The notes under the pieces are model-generated. The model saw nothing but the letters and a program-made list of their open reading frames with translations. It was not told the origin of the DNA and searched no databases. The translations under genes and the position numbers were made by a program. From Synechococcus sp. RSCCF101 (lineage in GTDB: Bacteria; Cyanobacteriota; Cyanobacteriia; PCC-6307; Cyanobiaceae), in NCBI RefSeq assembly GCF_008807075.1, contig NZ_CP035632.1, forward strand, positions 496,001-560,000: 64,000 nucleotides of DNA. The letters are read 5' to 3'. Shown piece after piece: positions 52,573 through 61,596 of this stretch (the stretch's first letter is position 1; each line of letters starts with the position of its first letter).

Positions 52573-53370
52573 ATGAACGGGCCCGGCGACGGCCGATCCC
52601 TGTCCACCGCCTCCACCCTGCAGCCATCCGTTGCCGCCGGTCCGGGGGAGGCCGGCGGGGACACCCTGCTGGTGCTGGTGCACGGCTGGCTCCTCAGCGG
52701 CAGGCTGTGGCAGCCCGTGATCGAGCCCCTCAGCCGCCACCGGCGCGTCTGGGCGCCCGATCTGCCGGGCTGCGGCACCGCGCCCCGCCCGGCCGGTCTG
52801 CAACCGACCCTGGCGGCCTACGGCCACTGGCTGGCGGCGGAGTCCCGGCGGCGGGCGGCCGGTGCACCGATCGTGCTGATGGGCCATTCCCTCGGCGGCA
52901 GCATCGCGCTCCACGCCGCCCGCGACCTCGGCCCCCAGCTGGCGGGGATGGTTCAGCTGGCGGCAGGCGGCGGCGTCTACCAGCCGAGACCCTTCCGCAT
53001 CCTGCGCCGGGCGGGGCGCTGGGCGGTGCTGGTTCGTCCCACCTCCCTCGGTCGCTGGCCGGCCCTCGATGGCGTGGCCGGTCCGCTGGCCACCGAGCGG
53101 CGCACGGCGATGGGTCTGCTGCTCAGCAGCACCACGGAGCGGGCGGTGCGGCAGCTTCCTGAGCTGGTGGGTGCGCTCACGGTGCCGAGCCTCTGGATCT
53201 GCGGCAGCCGCGACCGGGTGATGGACCCCCGCTACGTGCGGCATCTGGCCGGCTATGCACCCGGGCATGCCCTGCATGTGCTGGAGGGTGCGGGGCATCT
53301 TCCCCTGCGCCGCTCCGGCCCGGAGCTGGTGGCGGTGATCCAGGACTGGCTGGCGGGTCTCGGGCTCTGA
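52573..53370 (+). CDS. Alpha/beta hydrolase
   Basis: The 265-aa protein has oxyanion motif LVHGWLLSGRLWQPV, nucleophile elbow LMGHSLGGSIAL (G-H-S-L-G-G), acid candidate in GSRDRVMDP, and catalytic His in GAGHLPLRR. Cytosolic, with a ~25-residue flexible start. Haloperoxidase/lipase-like members share this layout; the substrate is not known. It ends 7 bp before the convergent ABC exporter gene. Confidence 0.85.
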   Translation: MNGPGDGRSLSTASTLQPSVAAGPGEAGGDTLLVLVHGWLLSGRLWQPVIEPLSRHRRVWAPDLPGCGTAPRPAGLQPTLAAYGHWLAAESRRRAAGAPIVLMGHSLGGSIALHAARDLGPQLAGMVQLAAGGGVYQPRPFRILRRAGRWAVLVRPTSLGRWPALDGVAGPLATERRTAMGLLLSSTTERAVRQLPELVGALTVPSLWICGSRDRVMDPRYVRHLAGYAPGHALHVLEGAGHLPLRRSGPELVAVIQDWLAGLGL

Positions 53371-53377
53371 GCCGGCC

Positions 53378-55165
53378 TCAGAGGGAGACCAGGCCGCGCT
53401 CCTGCAGGTGGGCCAGCTCCGCGTAGAGGCCCTGGTTGCGGCGCAGCTCCCGGTGGGTGCCGGATTCCACCAGCCGGCCGCACTGCAGCACCAGGATCCG
53501 ATCGGCCGCCTCAACGGTCGCCAGCCGGTGGGCGATCACGATCGCGGTGCGACGCTCCAGCAGCCGGTCCAGGTCGCGCTGCAGGGTGGCCTCGGTCGAG
53601 GGGTCCATGAAGGCTGTGGCCTCGTCCATCACCAGCACCGACGGCCGGCGCACGGCGACCCGGGCCACCGCCAGCAGCTGTCGCTCGCCCGAGGAGAGAT
53701 TGGCCCCCCGCTCCCGGAGCTCGGTGGCCAGCCCCTGGGGAAGGCGCTGCACGAGCGGATCGAGGCCCAGCTCCCGGCAGAGGTGCTCCAGCTCGCCATC
53801 GCTGAGGGGGCTGCTGAGACGCAGATTGTCCGCCACGCTGCCGCTGAACAGGAACGTGTCCTGCAGCACCACCCCGAGCCGCTCGCGCAAGGCGTGCTGG
53901 GGCAGATCCCGGATGTCGGTGCCATCGAGCAGGATGCGGCCCTGCTGGGGTTCATACAGGCGGCAGAGCAGCCGGATCACGGTGCTCTTGCCAGACCCGG
54001 TGGGCCCCACCAGGGCCACGTGCTCGCCGGGGGCGATCCGGAAGCTGAGGTTCTGCAGGATCGGCTCATCCGGCCGATAGGCAAAGCTCACGTCCTCGAA
54101 CACCACCTCGCCCGCTGTCGCCATGGGCCTCGGATCGAGGGCGGCATGGGCCGTGGGGCGATCCATGATCTCGATCGGTTCCTCCATCAGTTCACCGATC
54201 CGTTCCACGGCGGTCAGGCCGCCCTGGATCTGGGTGAAGCGCTCCGCCATCTGCCGGAGGGGGTTGAACAGACGCTGGGAGTAGAGGATGAAAGTGGTGA
54301 GGGTGCCCAGGCCCATGGCGCCGCTGGTGACCATCCAGCCGCCGAGGGAGAGCACCATCGCCACGGCGGCCAGGGCCACCCACTCGATCAGGGCCGAGAT
54401 GCTGCTGTCGAAGAAGATGGTGCGGTTCACTGCGCTGCGGTACCGCCCGCCCGTGCCGGCGAAGCGCTCGCTGTTGAACGGTTCGCGCCGGAACATCTGA
54501 ACGACCTCCAGGCCCTGGAGGTTCTCCTGGAAATCGGCGTTGAGCTGGCCCAGCTCCTCCCGCACCCGGTAATTGGCCAGGCGGTAGCGGTGCTGAAGCC
54601 AGATCACGGCGACGGTGACGGGAATCTGGGTGGCCAGCAGCAGGGCCCCGAGCCTCAGCTCGATCGAGAGCATGGTGATGGCGATGACCAGCAGCGTCAC
54701 CAGATCGGCGAGGATCCCCACCGCACCACTGCCGAACACCTCGGCCAGGGCATCCACATCGCTGGTGAGGCGAGTCAGGGTCTTGCCGACGGGCGTGCGG
54801 TCGTGGAAGCGGAGCGACAGGCTGAGGGCGTGGCGGAACAGGTCCTCGCGGATGCGGGCGGTGAGGCGCTGTCCCACCGACTGCACGCTGTAGCTCTGGA
54901 GCCCGAGCAGGGCGAGGCGCACCAGAACGGTGCCCGAGAGCATCAGCACCAGCAGACGCAGCGCTGCACCGACCGGCCGGTCGCTGAGCCAGCTCACGCC
55001 CGATTCACCCCGCAGCACCGAGATCGCCTCGCCGATGAGCCAGGGCTGCAGCGCCGCCGAGAGGGCGACGGGGATCAGCAGCATCAGGGTGAACAGCAGC
55101 CGGCGACGGTCCCGACGCAGGTAGGGCACCAGACGGCCCAGGTGGTGGAGGTCGTTGCGGGCCAT
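53378..55165 (-). CDS. ABC exporter, fused membrane and ATPase domains
   Basis: This 595-aa half-transporter has a six-helix ABC exporter domain (~1-320) and a nucleotide-binding domain with Walker A GPTGSGKSTVIRLL, signature LSSGERQLLAVARV, Walker B VLVMDEATAFMD and H-loop VIAHRL. It resembles MsbA/BmrA-type multidrug or lipid exporters and acts as a dimer. Its start overlaps the hisG stop by one base (TGATG), an odd partner for a histidine gene. The substrate is unknown. Confidence 0.93.
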   Translation of the reverse strand: MARNDLHHLGRLVPYLRRDRRRLLFTLMLLIPVALSAALQPWLIGEAISVLRGESGVSWLSDRPVGAALRLLVLMLSGTVLVRLALLGLQSYSVQSVGQRLTARIREDLFRHALSLSLRFHDRTPVGKTLTRLTSDVDALAEVFGSGAVGILADLVTLLVIAITMLSIELRLGALLLATQIPVTVAVIWLQHRYRLANYRVREELGQLNADFQENLQGLEVVQMFRREPFNSERFAGTGGRYRSAVNRTIFFDSSISALIEWVALAAVAMVLSLGGWMVTSGAMGLGTLTTFILYSQRLFNPLRQMAERFTQIQGGLTAVERIGELMEEPIEIMDRPTAHAALDPRPMATAGEVVFEDVSFAYRPDEPILQNLSFRIAPGEHVALVGPTGSGKSTVIRLLCRLYEPQQGRILLDGTDIRDLPQHALRERLGVVLQDTFLFSGSVADNLRLSSPLSDGELEHLCRELGLDPLVQRLPQGLATELRERGANLSSGERQLLAVARVAVRRPSVLVMDEATAFMDPSTEATLQRDLDRLLERRTAIVIAHRLATVEAADRILVLQCGRLVESGTHRELRRNQGLYAELAHLQERGLVSL

Positions 55166-55809
55166 CAGACGGTGGCGGGGGTGGCGGCGGTGATGCGGTC
55201 GGCGATGTCCTGCAGCTCGCCCCGGTCCAGACGCATGGACAGGGGATGACCGATGAGGCGGGCCGTGCTGTGGAAGAGGTCTTCGATCGCCACAAGGCCG
55301 TTTTCCCGGAGGGTGCGTCCGGTGGCGACCAGGTCCACGATCGCTTCGGAGATGCCGGTGATCGGCCCGAGCTCCACCGATCCGGTGAGATGAATCACCT
55401 CCACCGGCAGATCCATGGCGCTGAAGTGGGCGGTGGCGCAGCGGATGAACTTGCTGGCGATGCGGCAGTGGGCCGGCAGGTCGGCACTGCTGCGGTACCC
55501 GCTCTTCTGCTTCACCGCCACTGCCATGCGGCAGCCACCGAACCCCAGATCCACCAGCTGGGAGACGGGCAGCTGGTGTTCCCGCAGCACGTCGTCGCCG
55601 ACGACGCCGAGCTGGGCCCGTCCGTAGGCCACGTAGACGGGCACATCAGCGTTCCGCACCAGCAGGGCCCGGGCCCTGCCGCAGCGGCTGGGCACCATGA
55701 GCTGCCGGTTCTGACCGTCCAGAAGGGCGGAGAAATCCAGTCCCGCCGCGGCGAAGCGACTCACCGAATCGGCCAGCAGCGCTCCCTTGGCGAGGGCTAC
55801 GGTGATCAT
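55165..55809 (-). CDS. hisG: ATP phosphoribosyltransferase, short form
   Basis: The 214-aa start [15 protein letters not shown] is chosen. It has the HisG family core: [20 protein letters not shown] and the PRPP-binding region [28 protein letters not shown]. It catalyses the first step of histidine synthesis. The length fits HisG_S, which needs the HisZ regulatory subunit; hisZ is not in this window. It is upstream of, and coupled to, the ABC exporter and divergent from gloB (73 bp). Confidence 0.96.
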   Translation of the reverse strand: MITVALAKGALLADSVSRFAAAGLDFSALLDGQNRQLMVPSRCGRARALLVRNADVPVYVAYGRAQLGVVGDDVLREHQLPVSQLVDLGFGGCRMAVAVKQKSGYRSSADLPAHCRIASKFIRCATAHFSAMDLPVEVIHLTGSVELGPITGISEAIVDLVATGRTLRENGLVAIEDLFHSTARLIGHPLSMRLDRGELQDIADRITAATPATV

Positions 55810-55882
55810 TCGCACCTCCGTGGCGTGGCCCTTGTGACGCCATGTGTTCGTGTGGGGACTGTAACGATTCAGACCATCACCA

Positions 55883-56707
55883 ATGGGAACCCCGAGCCGC
55901 TCTGTCCGGCAGGCCGACGGTTCCGCCATCGCCACGCAGGTGACGGCGATCTCGATCCTCTCGGGCAATTACGCCTTTGTCCTGCATCCCGCCGGACCCT
56001 GCCACGGTCCTTCGGCGCTGGTGGTGGACCCCGGCGAGGCGGGCCCGGTGCGCCGCTGGCTTGAGCAGCGTGGCCTGGAGCTGGCGGGGATCCTGCAGAC
56101 CCATCACCACCGCGATCACATCGGCGGCAGCCTTGAGCTCAAGCGCCGCTGGCCCGGCGCCACGGTGTGGGCCGCGGAAGCGGATCGCGAGCGCATCCCC
56201 TTCCAGGACCGATCCCTGCGCGGCGGCGAGGTTCTGGAGCTGCTCGGCCGCCGCATCCGGGTGATGGCGGTGCCCGGTCACACCCGCTGCCACCTCGCGT
56301 ATCACGTCGCGCCCGTCAGCGCCTGCGGGGATGGCGATGTCGATGCCGGTGGCGGCGAGCTCTTCTGCGGCGACACCCTCTTCCTCGGTGGCTGCGGCCG
56401 TCTGTTCGAGGGCACGCCCGCCCAGATGCACGCCTCCCTGCAGCAGCTGGCGGCGCTCGATGCGCGCACACGGATCTGGTGCGCCCACGAATACACCCTC
56501 AGCAACTACCGCTGGGCCGCCAGCGAGCGGCCCGATCACGCGGCCGTGCGCGAGCGGCTGGCCTGGGCCATGGCCTGTGCTGCCGCGGGACGACCCACCG
56601 TGCCGGGCCTGCTGGCGGAGGAGCGGCGCAGCAACCTTTTCCTCACCAGCCGCACGCCCGAGGAACTCGGCGCCCTGCGGGCCTCCAAGGATCGCTGGCA
56701 GGGCTGA
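55883..56707 (+). CDS. gloB: Hydroxyacylglutathione hydrolase (glyoxalase II)
   Basis: This 274-aa metallo-beta-lactamase-fold enzyme has the metal motif [10 protein letters not shown] (HxHxDH), [28 protein letters not shown] with the bridging Asp, and the glutathione-binding segment [15 protein letters not shown]. The C-terminus has [12 protein letters not shown], typical of glyoxalase II. It hydrolyses lactoylglutathione to lactate and glutathione, completing methylglyoxal detoxification. A conservative alternative start lies at GTG/ATG codons within the first 20 residues. Confidence 0.94.
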   Translation: MGTPSRSVRQADGSAIATQVTAISILSGNYAFVLHPAGPCHGPSALVVDPGEAGPVRRWLEQRGLELAGILQTHHHRDHIGGSLELKRRWPGATVWAAEADRERIPFQDRSLRGGEVLELLGRRIRVMAVPGHTRCHLAYHVAPVSACGDGDVDAGGGELFCGDTLFLGGCGRLFEGTPAQMHASLQQLAALDARTRIWCAHEYTLSNYRWAASERPDHAAVRERLAWAMACAAAGRPTVPGLLAEERRSNLFLTSRTPEELGALRASKDRWQG

Positions 56708-56736
56708 GCCGCCCCGGACCCGAGCGATCGAACGCC

Positions 56737-57882
56737 TCAGTCCGGGCTGGGATCGGCGGCGGCAACGGCCATCACCGGCAGCGGCTCACCGCCGCAGAAC
56801 AGCTGGCCCCGGGCGCCCTGGCGCAGGCTCAGATCCCCGCGGCAGCCCCGCGGCAGATCCTCGGAGAGGGGGAGCCGCAGCCGCAGCCGCAGCGCGTCGC
56901 AGCGCACCTGGTAGCGCCAGTCCTGACCGAGGAATTCCCGGCCCATCACCTCCGCCCGGCCCTCCCGGCTCGGGGTGAAGGCCACATCCGCCTGGGCGAT
57001 GAGCACCTCGCTGGAGCCGGCGGCGGGGCCGGCGCCGACGGCCGGCGGCTCCAGCCACTGCATCGGGCCCAGCGGCGTGCTGATCCCTCCGCCGTCTCGC
57101 CCGGCCGGCAGCAGATTGCCCTGGAGCACGAAGCGCCCCACGAAGGGGGTGGCCGGCCGGGCGACCAGCTCGTGCGGCGTGGCGCACTGCTGCAGCACAC
57201 CCTTCTCCAGCACCGCGACACGGTCACAGACGGCCAGGGCCTCCTCGGGGTCGTGGGTGACCAGCAGGCCACTGGTGCCGCATTCCCGCAGCACCCCCTG
57301 CAGCTCACTGCGCAGCCGCAGCCGCACCTCCACATCCAGGTTGGAGAAGGGTTCATCCAACAGGAGCACCGCCGGCCTGGGCGCCAGGGCCCGCACCAGG
57401 GCCAGCCGCTGGCGCTGACCGCCGGAGAGTTCGTGGGGGTAGCGACGGGCCAGGCCCTCCAGCCCGAGCAGCTCCAGCAGCCAGCGGACCCGATCGCGAT
57501 CTGCACCCGCCCGCAGCCCGAAGCAGGCGTTGGCCCAGGCATCCAGGTGGGGGAAGAGGGCGTAGTCCTGAAAGACCATCCCCACCCGGCGCCGCTCCGG
57601 CGGCAGCCAGCGTCCGGCACCGGCCACATCCCGCCCGGCCATCCGGACCGTTCCCCGGCTGGGGCACTCGAATCCGGCGATCAGGCGCAGGAGTGTGGTC
57701 TTGCCGCAGCCTGAGGGCCCGAGCAGGCCCACGAGTTCGCCGGGAGCCAGGTCCAGGCTGAGGCCGGCGATGGTCCAGTCGCCCCCGCTCGTGTAGCGAT
57801 GCCACAGGTCCTGCACCGTCACGGCCGGCTCAATGACGGAGCCTGGTTCGATGGTGGAGACCTGCTGTGCTGGGGACTGCAC
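56737..57882 (-). CDS. ABC importer ATPase, iron(III)/spermidine type (FutC/FbpC-like)
   Basis: The 381-aa protein starts at a GTG. ATPase domain: Walker A GPSGCGKTTLLRLIAG, Q-loop MVFQDYALFPHL, signature LSGGQRQRLALVRAL, Walker B VLLLDEPFSNLD, and H-loop LLVTHDPEEALAV. The C-terminal ~130 residues form a TOBE-like regulatory domain. In this family the closest fits are FbpC/FutC iron(III) importers, but the permease and binding protein are not here, so the substrate is inferred. It is divergent from ridA. Confidence 0.88.
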   Translation of the reverse strand: MQSPAQQVSTIEPGSVIEPAVTVQDLWHRYTSGGDWTIAGLSLDLAPGELVGLLGPSGCGKTTLLRLIAGFECPSRGTVRMAGRDVAGAGRWLPPERRRVGMVFQDYALFPHLDAWANACFGLRAGADRDRVRWLLELLGLEGLARRYPHELSGGQRQRLALVRALAPRPAVLLLDEPFSNLDVEVRLRLRSELQGVLRECGTSGLLVTHDPEEALAVCDRVAVLEKGVLQQCATPHELVARPATPFVGRFVLQGNLLPAGRDGGGISTPLGPMQWLEPPAVGAGPAAGSSEVLIAQADVAFTPSREGRAEVMGREFLGQDWRYQVRCDALRLRLRLPLSEDLPRGCRGDLSLRQGARGQLFCGGEPLPVMAVAAADPSPD

Positions 57883-57925
57883 CCTCTCCCCTCCTGCGAC
57901 ACTGCGGCAGCCTAGTGGCGTTCTG

Positions 57926-58339
57926 ATGGCCTCCTCCTTCGCTCCGGTGTCCGTGCAGACCGAGAGGGCACCCGCTCCCGTCGGCCCCTACAGCCAGGCG
58001 GTGCGGGCCGGTGGCTGGCTGCACTGCTCCGGGCAGATCCCCCTGGATCCGGCCAGCGGTGCCATGGTCGGCGAGGGGGACGTGGAGGCTCAGACGCGCC
58101 AGGTGCTGAGCAATCTCACCGCTGTGCTGGCGGCGGCGGGGGCCAGCCCCGACCAGGTGGTGCGCACCACCGTCTTCCTGGTGGACCTGGCGGACTTCGC
58201 CCGGGTCAATGCGATCTATGCCGAGGTGTTCCAGGGACCGGTCCCCCCCGCCCGCGCCTGCGTGCAGGTGGCGGCCCTGCCCAAGGGGGCGGCAGTGGAG
58301 ATCGACTGCGTGGCCTGGCTGGGCAGCGAGCAGGGTTGA
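57926..58339 (+). CDS. ridA: RidA family enamine/imine deaminase
   Basis: The 137-aa start MASSFAPVSVQTERAPAP is chosen, consistent with the family. RidA hallmarks: APVGPYSQAVRAGGWLHCSGQI, VVRTTVFLVDLADFARVNAIY, and the C-terminal PARACVQVAALPKGAAVEID with the conserved Arg that binds the substrate carboxylate. It forms a trimer and hydrolyses reactive 2-aminoacrylate-type imines. Confidence 0.95.
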   Translation: MASSFAPVSVQTERAPAPVGPYSQAVRAGGWLHCSGQIPLDPASGAMVGEGDVEAQTRQVLSNLTAVLAAAGASPDQVVRTTVFLVDLADFARVNAIYAEVFQGPVPPARACVQVAALPKGAAVEIDCVAWLGSEQG

Positions 58340-58453
58340 GATCGGCTCCCCCAACCGCTTGAGCACGTACGGACATTGTGTCCCCCGCAACGCCTCGAGC
58401 TGCATCGCTGCATCACGCTTCAATCGTCGATCCAGTCCGTCCGGCTTCGCCCC

Positions 58454-58861
58454 ATGGCCGCCACCTCACCTGCCCGCAGCCTCCCCTCCTCGAAGCGGGG
58501 GGATGTGGTCTCTGTTCTGCAGCTGAGGGACATGGCGGCGGCCCCGTTCATCAGCCAGGGGTGGAGCCGGTTGTATGCCATCAGCACCAGTGAGCGGATC
58601 AGCGTGACACTGCTCGATCCGAGTGAACGGCTGCAGCTGACCCTTCAACTGCCCCTGGCGGGCGACAGCACCGACTGGGACCTGTGGCTGGAAGCCTGCG
58701 AAGGGGCCCTCCCGGCTGCGATGGGCCAACCGCTTCGCCTCAGCGACATGGTCGATGTGGCGCGCTGGCTGCAGGGGCCCATCCGGCAGATCGAGGAGGT
58801 GGCTCTGGCTTCAGGGGCCCAGGTGGTCCTGCACATGGCTGGGTTGGGTCCAGGCAGCTGA
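58454..58861 (+). CDS. Hypothetical soluble protein
   Basis: A 135-aa frame starts MAATSPARSLPSSKRGDVV and shows an alternating strand/helix pattern (GWSRLYAISTSERISVTLLD, LQLTLQLPLAGDSTDWDLW, VDVARWLQGPIRQIEEVALA). There are no recognised motifs, no signal peptide and no membrane span. It lies between ridA and the DUF3136 gene on the same strand, and its reading frame is clean over its length. A real but unassigned gene is likely; the start is uncertain. Confidence 0.55.
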   Translation: MAATSPARSLPSSKRGDVVSVLQLRDMAAAPFISQGWSRLYAISTSERISVTLLDPSERLQLTLQLPLAGDSTDWDLWLEACEGALPAAMGQPLRLSDMVDVARWLQGPIRQIEEVALASGAQVVLHMAGLGPGS

Positions 58862-58923
58862 TGGTCTGGTCTTCCAGTTCAGCGTTGCATTGTTTTGTGA
58901 CATTCCGTTGCGCCGCCCCGTGC

Positions 58924-58957
58924 TGTCTCAGCCGAGACATGGGATTGGCCCGATCCC
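58924..58957 (+). promoter_or_regulatory. Tandem hairpins upstream of DUF3136 gene
   Basis: TGTCTC-AGCC-GAGACA (58924-58939) is a perfect dyad, followed at once by GGGAT...ATCCC (58941-58957). The pair sits 35-68 bp before the start codon of the small DUF3136 gene and could be a leader structure or the terminator of the upstream gene. Confidence 0.4.
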
Positions 58958-58991
58958 TTCATAGGGTTGGACATCACCTGATGAGGTTGCC

Positions 58992-59243
58992 GTGGTCAAG
59001 GCTCAGGATTCCCCGAATGCCACCGGCACCTCCGGACTCACGATCGGTCAGCTGGAAGCGGGATACCCGCTCTACTGCAAGGCATTGCGGCGACTCCTGC
59101 GCGACGGCCGCAGCGATGACCAGATTGCGCGCACGGTCTGCTGGGAGCGTCTGGCGCTGCTCCACCGCTGCCTGCCCGGTCGCTACAAGTGCCCCACCTA
59201 CCTGATCGTGCTGATGCGGCGCGATCTCACCGCCCTGGCCTGA
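58992..59243 (+). CDS. DUF3136 small protein
   Basis: The 83-aa protein starts at a GTG (MVKAQDSPNATGTSG). The body LTIGQLEAGYPLYCKALRRL then RTVCWERLALLHRCLPGRYK is the DUF3136 domain known almost only from Synechococcus/Prochlorococcus-type cyanobacteria. It is basic, helical and carries three Cys. The role is unknown. It converges on cbbX with a 17-bp gap. Confidence 0.9.
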   Translation: MVKAQDSPNATGTSGLTIGQLEAGYPLYCKALRRLLRDGRSDDQIARTVCWERLALLHRCLPGRYKCPTYLIVLMRRDLTALA

Positions 59244-59260
59244 TCGGCCCCGGCCGCCCG

Positions 59261-60226
59261 TCAGCTGAGGGGCCGGGCCGGATCCAGTCCCTCCAACTCT
59301 CCCTGGAAGACCCTGCTGGCGGTGATGTCCTCGGCTTCGATGGTCATCAGGTCGGTGCGGCTCAGTGGGGCGCCCATCCGCTCGAACAGCCGTCGCGCCT
59401 GACGCATGCGGGCCCGGTCGATCGCATTGCGTATCGACCGGGCATTGGCGAAGAAGGGCAACTGCATGCGCCGCAGAATGTAGGCCTGGAAGGCATCGCA
59501 GGCGGCCTCGCTGAAGCGGTAGTGCTCCGAAGCCAGGATCAGCCGGGCGATGGCCAGCAGTTCGCCGGGCTGATAGTCGGGAAAGTCGATGTGATTGGCC
59601 ACCCGGGAAGAGAGCCCGGGATTGGATTGATAGAACACATCCATCCGCTCCTTGTAGCCGGCGAAGATCACCACCAGGTCATCCCGCTTCTCCTCCATCA
59701 CCTGCAGCAGGATCTCGATCGCCTCGGCGCCGTAGTCGCGCTCGTTCTCCGGTCGGTACAGGTAGTAAGCCTCATCGATGAACAGCACGCCGCCCATCGC
59801 CTTCTTCAGGATCTCGCGGGTCTTCGGGGCGGTGTGGCCGATGTACTGCCCCACCAGGTCATCGCGCGTGGCGGTGACGACGTGACCTTTCCTCACGTAG
59901 CCGAGGCGGTGGAGGATCTGCGACATCCGCCCCGCCACCGTCGTCTTGCCGGTGCCGGGCCGGCCGGTGAAGGACATGTGAAGGCTCGGCGATGCCGACG
60001 GCAGTCCCATCTCCGTGCGGGCTCGGGCCACCACCAGCAGGGCGGCGATCTCACGGATCCGGGTCTTCACCGGCCTCAGGCCCACCAGCTCGCGGTCGAG
60101 CTGGTCGAGCACCTCCTGAATGCCGGAGGCGTTGTATGACTCCGACAGGGTGATGGTGCTGTCAGGCGGTGAGGGTGTCGATGGCTCCGGCGAAGGATTG
60201 GTCGCCGTCTCCAAGGGGTGCGTCAT
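59261..60226 (-). CDS. cbbX: CbbX, Rubisco activase (red-type AAA+)
   Basis: This 321-aa AAA+ protein has Walker [17 protein letters not shown], the loop [19 protein letters not shown], Walker [14 protein letters not shown] and sensor [14 protein letters not shown], all CbbX hallmarks. It remodels inhibited Rubisco by acting on the large-subunit C-terminus and is activated by RuBP in red-type systems. In alpha-cyanobacteria it accompanies form IA Rubisco. Its start codon lies inside the upstream acRAF-like gene (65-bp overlap). Confidence 0.95.
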   Translation of the reverse strand: MTHPLETATNPSPEPSTPSPPDSTITLSESYNASGIQEVLDQLDRELVGLRPVKTRIREIAALLVVARARTEMGLPSASPSLHMSFTGRPGTGKTTVAGRMSQILHRLGYVRKGHVVTATRDDLVGQYIGHTAPKTREILKKAMGGVLFIDEAYYLYRPENERDYGAEAIEILLQVMEEKRDDLVVIFAGYKERMDVFYQSNPGLSSRVANHIDFPDYQPGELLAIARLILASEHYRFSEAACDAFQAYILRRMQLPFFANARSIRNAIDRARMRQARRLFERMGAPLSRTDLMTIEAEDITASRVFQGELEGLDPARPLS

Positions 60227-60431
60227 CCGACTCGGGCCTGAGGGTGAGATTCACATAGGTGCGCCCGAAGCTGATGTCGGGGAAGCGCTTGTGCTCCTCG
60301 CAGAGGCTGCCGAGCCGATCGAGGAAGTCGCGCGTGGCCTCGTAGCTCTCGAATTCCAGACGCCGCTCCAGGCGTTCCGGTCGCGATCGCTGGGTCCATG
60401 GCTGTTCCACCCGCCGGATGCCCCCGTTCAC
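60162..60431 (-). CDS. Alpha-carboxysome Rubisco assembly factor (PCD-like, acRAF)
   Basis: The 89-aa protein starts at a GTG. A pterin-carbinolamine-dehydratase fold is indicated by [18 protein letters not shown] and [20 protein letters not shown]. The catalytic HHP of true dehydratases reads HKRFP, so catalysis is unlikely. This agrees with the acRAF proteins encoded beside alpha-carboxysome genes, which act as Rubisco chaperones. It follows chpX by 10 bp and overlaps cbbX by 65 bp. The C-terminal ~20 residues are acidic. Confidence 0.88.
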   Translation of the reverse strand: MNGGIRRVEQPWTQRSRPERLERRLEFESYEATRDFLDRLGSLCEEHKRFPDISFGRTYVNLTLRPESDDAPLGDGDQSFAGAIDTLTA

Positions 60432-60441
60432 ACTGCAGCAA

Positions 60442-61596
60442 TCAACCTACGCCCTGCGCCAGATCGGCAAACAACCCGGGTCGGTCAGGGTCGGTGAGGG
60501 CATCGAGCCGGCTGTCGCTCAGGCGGGTGGCCCAGGCTGCGGCATGGGCCCGGTTGGCCTGCCTGGCGTCCGGCGCCTCACTGGTGAGGGGGTGGGGGAA
60601 CGTGCCCCGGATCGCGGCGTTGGTGACACAGAACATCGCCTTCTGAAAGCTCACGCAGATCTGAACCTTGGCGTCGGCCGCACCGCGGCCATGGCTGAGA
60701 TACCACTGGTCCAGCGCCGGTGGCAGGTGGCGGTACATGTCCTGCATCAGCAGGCTCGGGGGAATGCCGGCCCCCATGGTCGGCAGTGGATCGGCGTAGA
60801 GCGCCCCGTAGCGGAACTCGGCCTGCTCGCTGGGAATCTGCCCCGCCTGGGCGTTGAAGGAGACCGTGCCGAGGAAGGGCATCCCCCGCAGGAACACGGC
60901 TTCCACATAGGGAACGGCCACGTCCGCCAGGAAGCGCAGGTCCGCCTCGGCGGGCAGCACCTCGAAGCAGACCCCGTCCAGATGAACGCTGTAGCGGATC
61001 GGGTCGGCCGCAGCCGCCACCAGCCCGTCGCGGATCGTGTCCACCGCCGCGTCCACCGAGCGGACCCGGCCCCGGCGATGCCGATCGGCCAGGCTGGCGA
61101 ACAGATCGCTCATCACGCGCCAGAACAGGCCGAGGGCGTGGGTGGTGGCCGAGGAGCGGATGTATTCCGGCAGGAAGCCGGGGAAGAGGGGATCCAGCAG
61201 CCGCACCAGCGGATCCCGCCGGCGGCGATGGGCCACGATCGCCCGGCAGGTCTCCTGGAAGGCCGGCGAGTCGAGATAGGCGTCCAGGCCGCCGGTGCCG
61301 TGCCAGAGCATCGCCTTCTGGCAGTATTCGGCGTACTCGAAGTTGATGCGGTCTCCGTTGAGGTGGCGCAGCAACCCCGCCGCCGTGAGCTGGCCGTTGA
61401 AGAAGCGCAGGGCCGGCAGCGGATTGAGGAACTGGCGCTGGGCCTGATCGATCAGATTGCGGCTGTAGGCATCGAGCACCACGCCGTAGCTGTCGAGCAC
61501 CCCCACCACCTGGAGCAGGTGATCGGCGGTGTCATCCACCAGGGTCCGGCCGGCCAGCAGCTGCTCCTGCAGCCGCGCGGCGATCGCCGCGCTCAC
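60442..61596 (-). CDS. chpX: CO2 hydration protein ChpX/CupB of the NDH-1 CO2-uptake complex
   Basis: The 384-aa start at GTG 61596 overlaps the ndhD stop (GTGA). Family features include ILDRxx-type helical repeats around RDPLVRLLDPLFPGFLPEYI, HALGLFWRVMSDLF, RYSVHLDGVCFEVLP and PYVEAVFLRGMPFLGTVSFN, followed by LMQDMYRHLPPALDQWYLSH. ChpX/Chp proteins bind NDH-1 variants and hydrate CO2 to bicarbonate at the cytosolic side. The partners ndhD and ndhF lie directly upstream. Confidence 0.92.
   Translation of the reverse strand: MSAAIAARLQEQLLAGRTLVDDTADHLLQVVGVLDSYGVVLDAYSRNLIDQAQRQFLNPLPALRFFNGQLTAAGLLRHLNGDRINFEYAEYCQKAMLWHGTGGLDAYLDSPAFQETCRAIVAHRRRRDPLVRLLDPLFPGFLPEYIRSSATTHALGLFWRVMSDLFASLADRHRRGRVRSVDAAVDTIRDGLVAAAADPIRYSVHLDGVCFEVLPAEADLRFLADVAVPYVEAVFLRGMPFLGTVSFNAQAGQIPSEQAEFRYGALYADPLPTMGAGIPPSLLMQDMYRHLPPALDQWYLSHGRGAADAKVQICVSFQKAMFCVTNAAIRGTFPHPLTSEAPDARQANRAHAAAWATRLSDSRLDALTDPDRPGLFADLAQGVG

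Noticed and set aside
53408-55249. 613-codon plus-strand open frame
   Set aside because: It is antisense to the ABC exporter with intact Walker motifs; no family features of its own.
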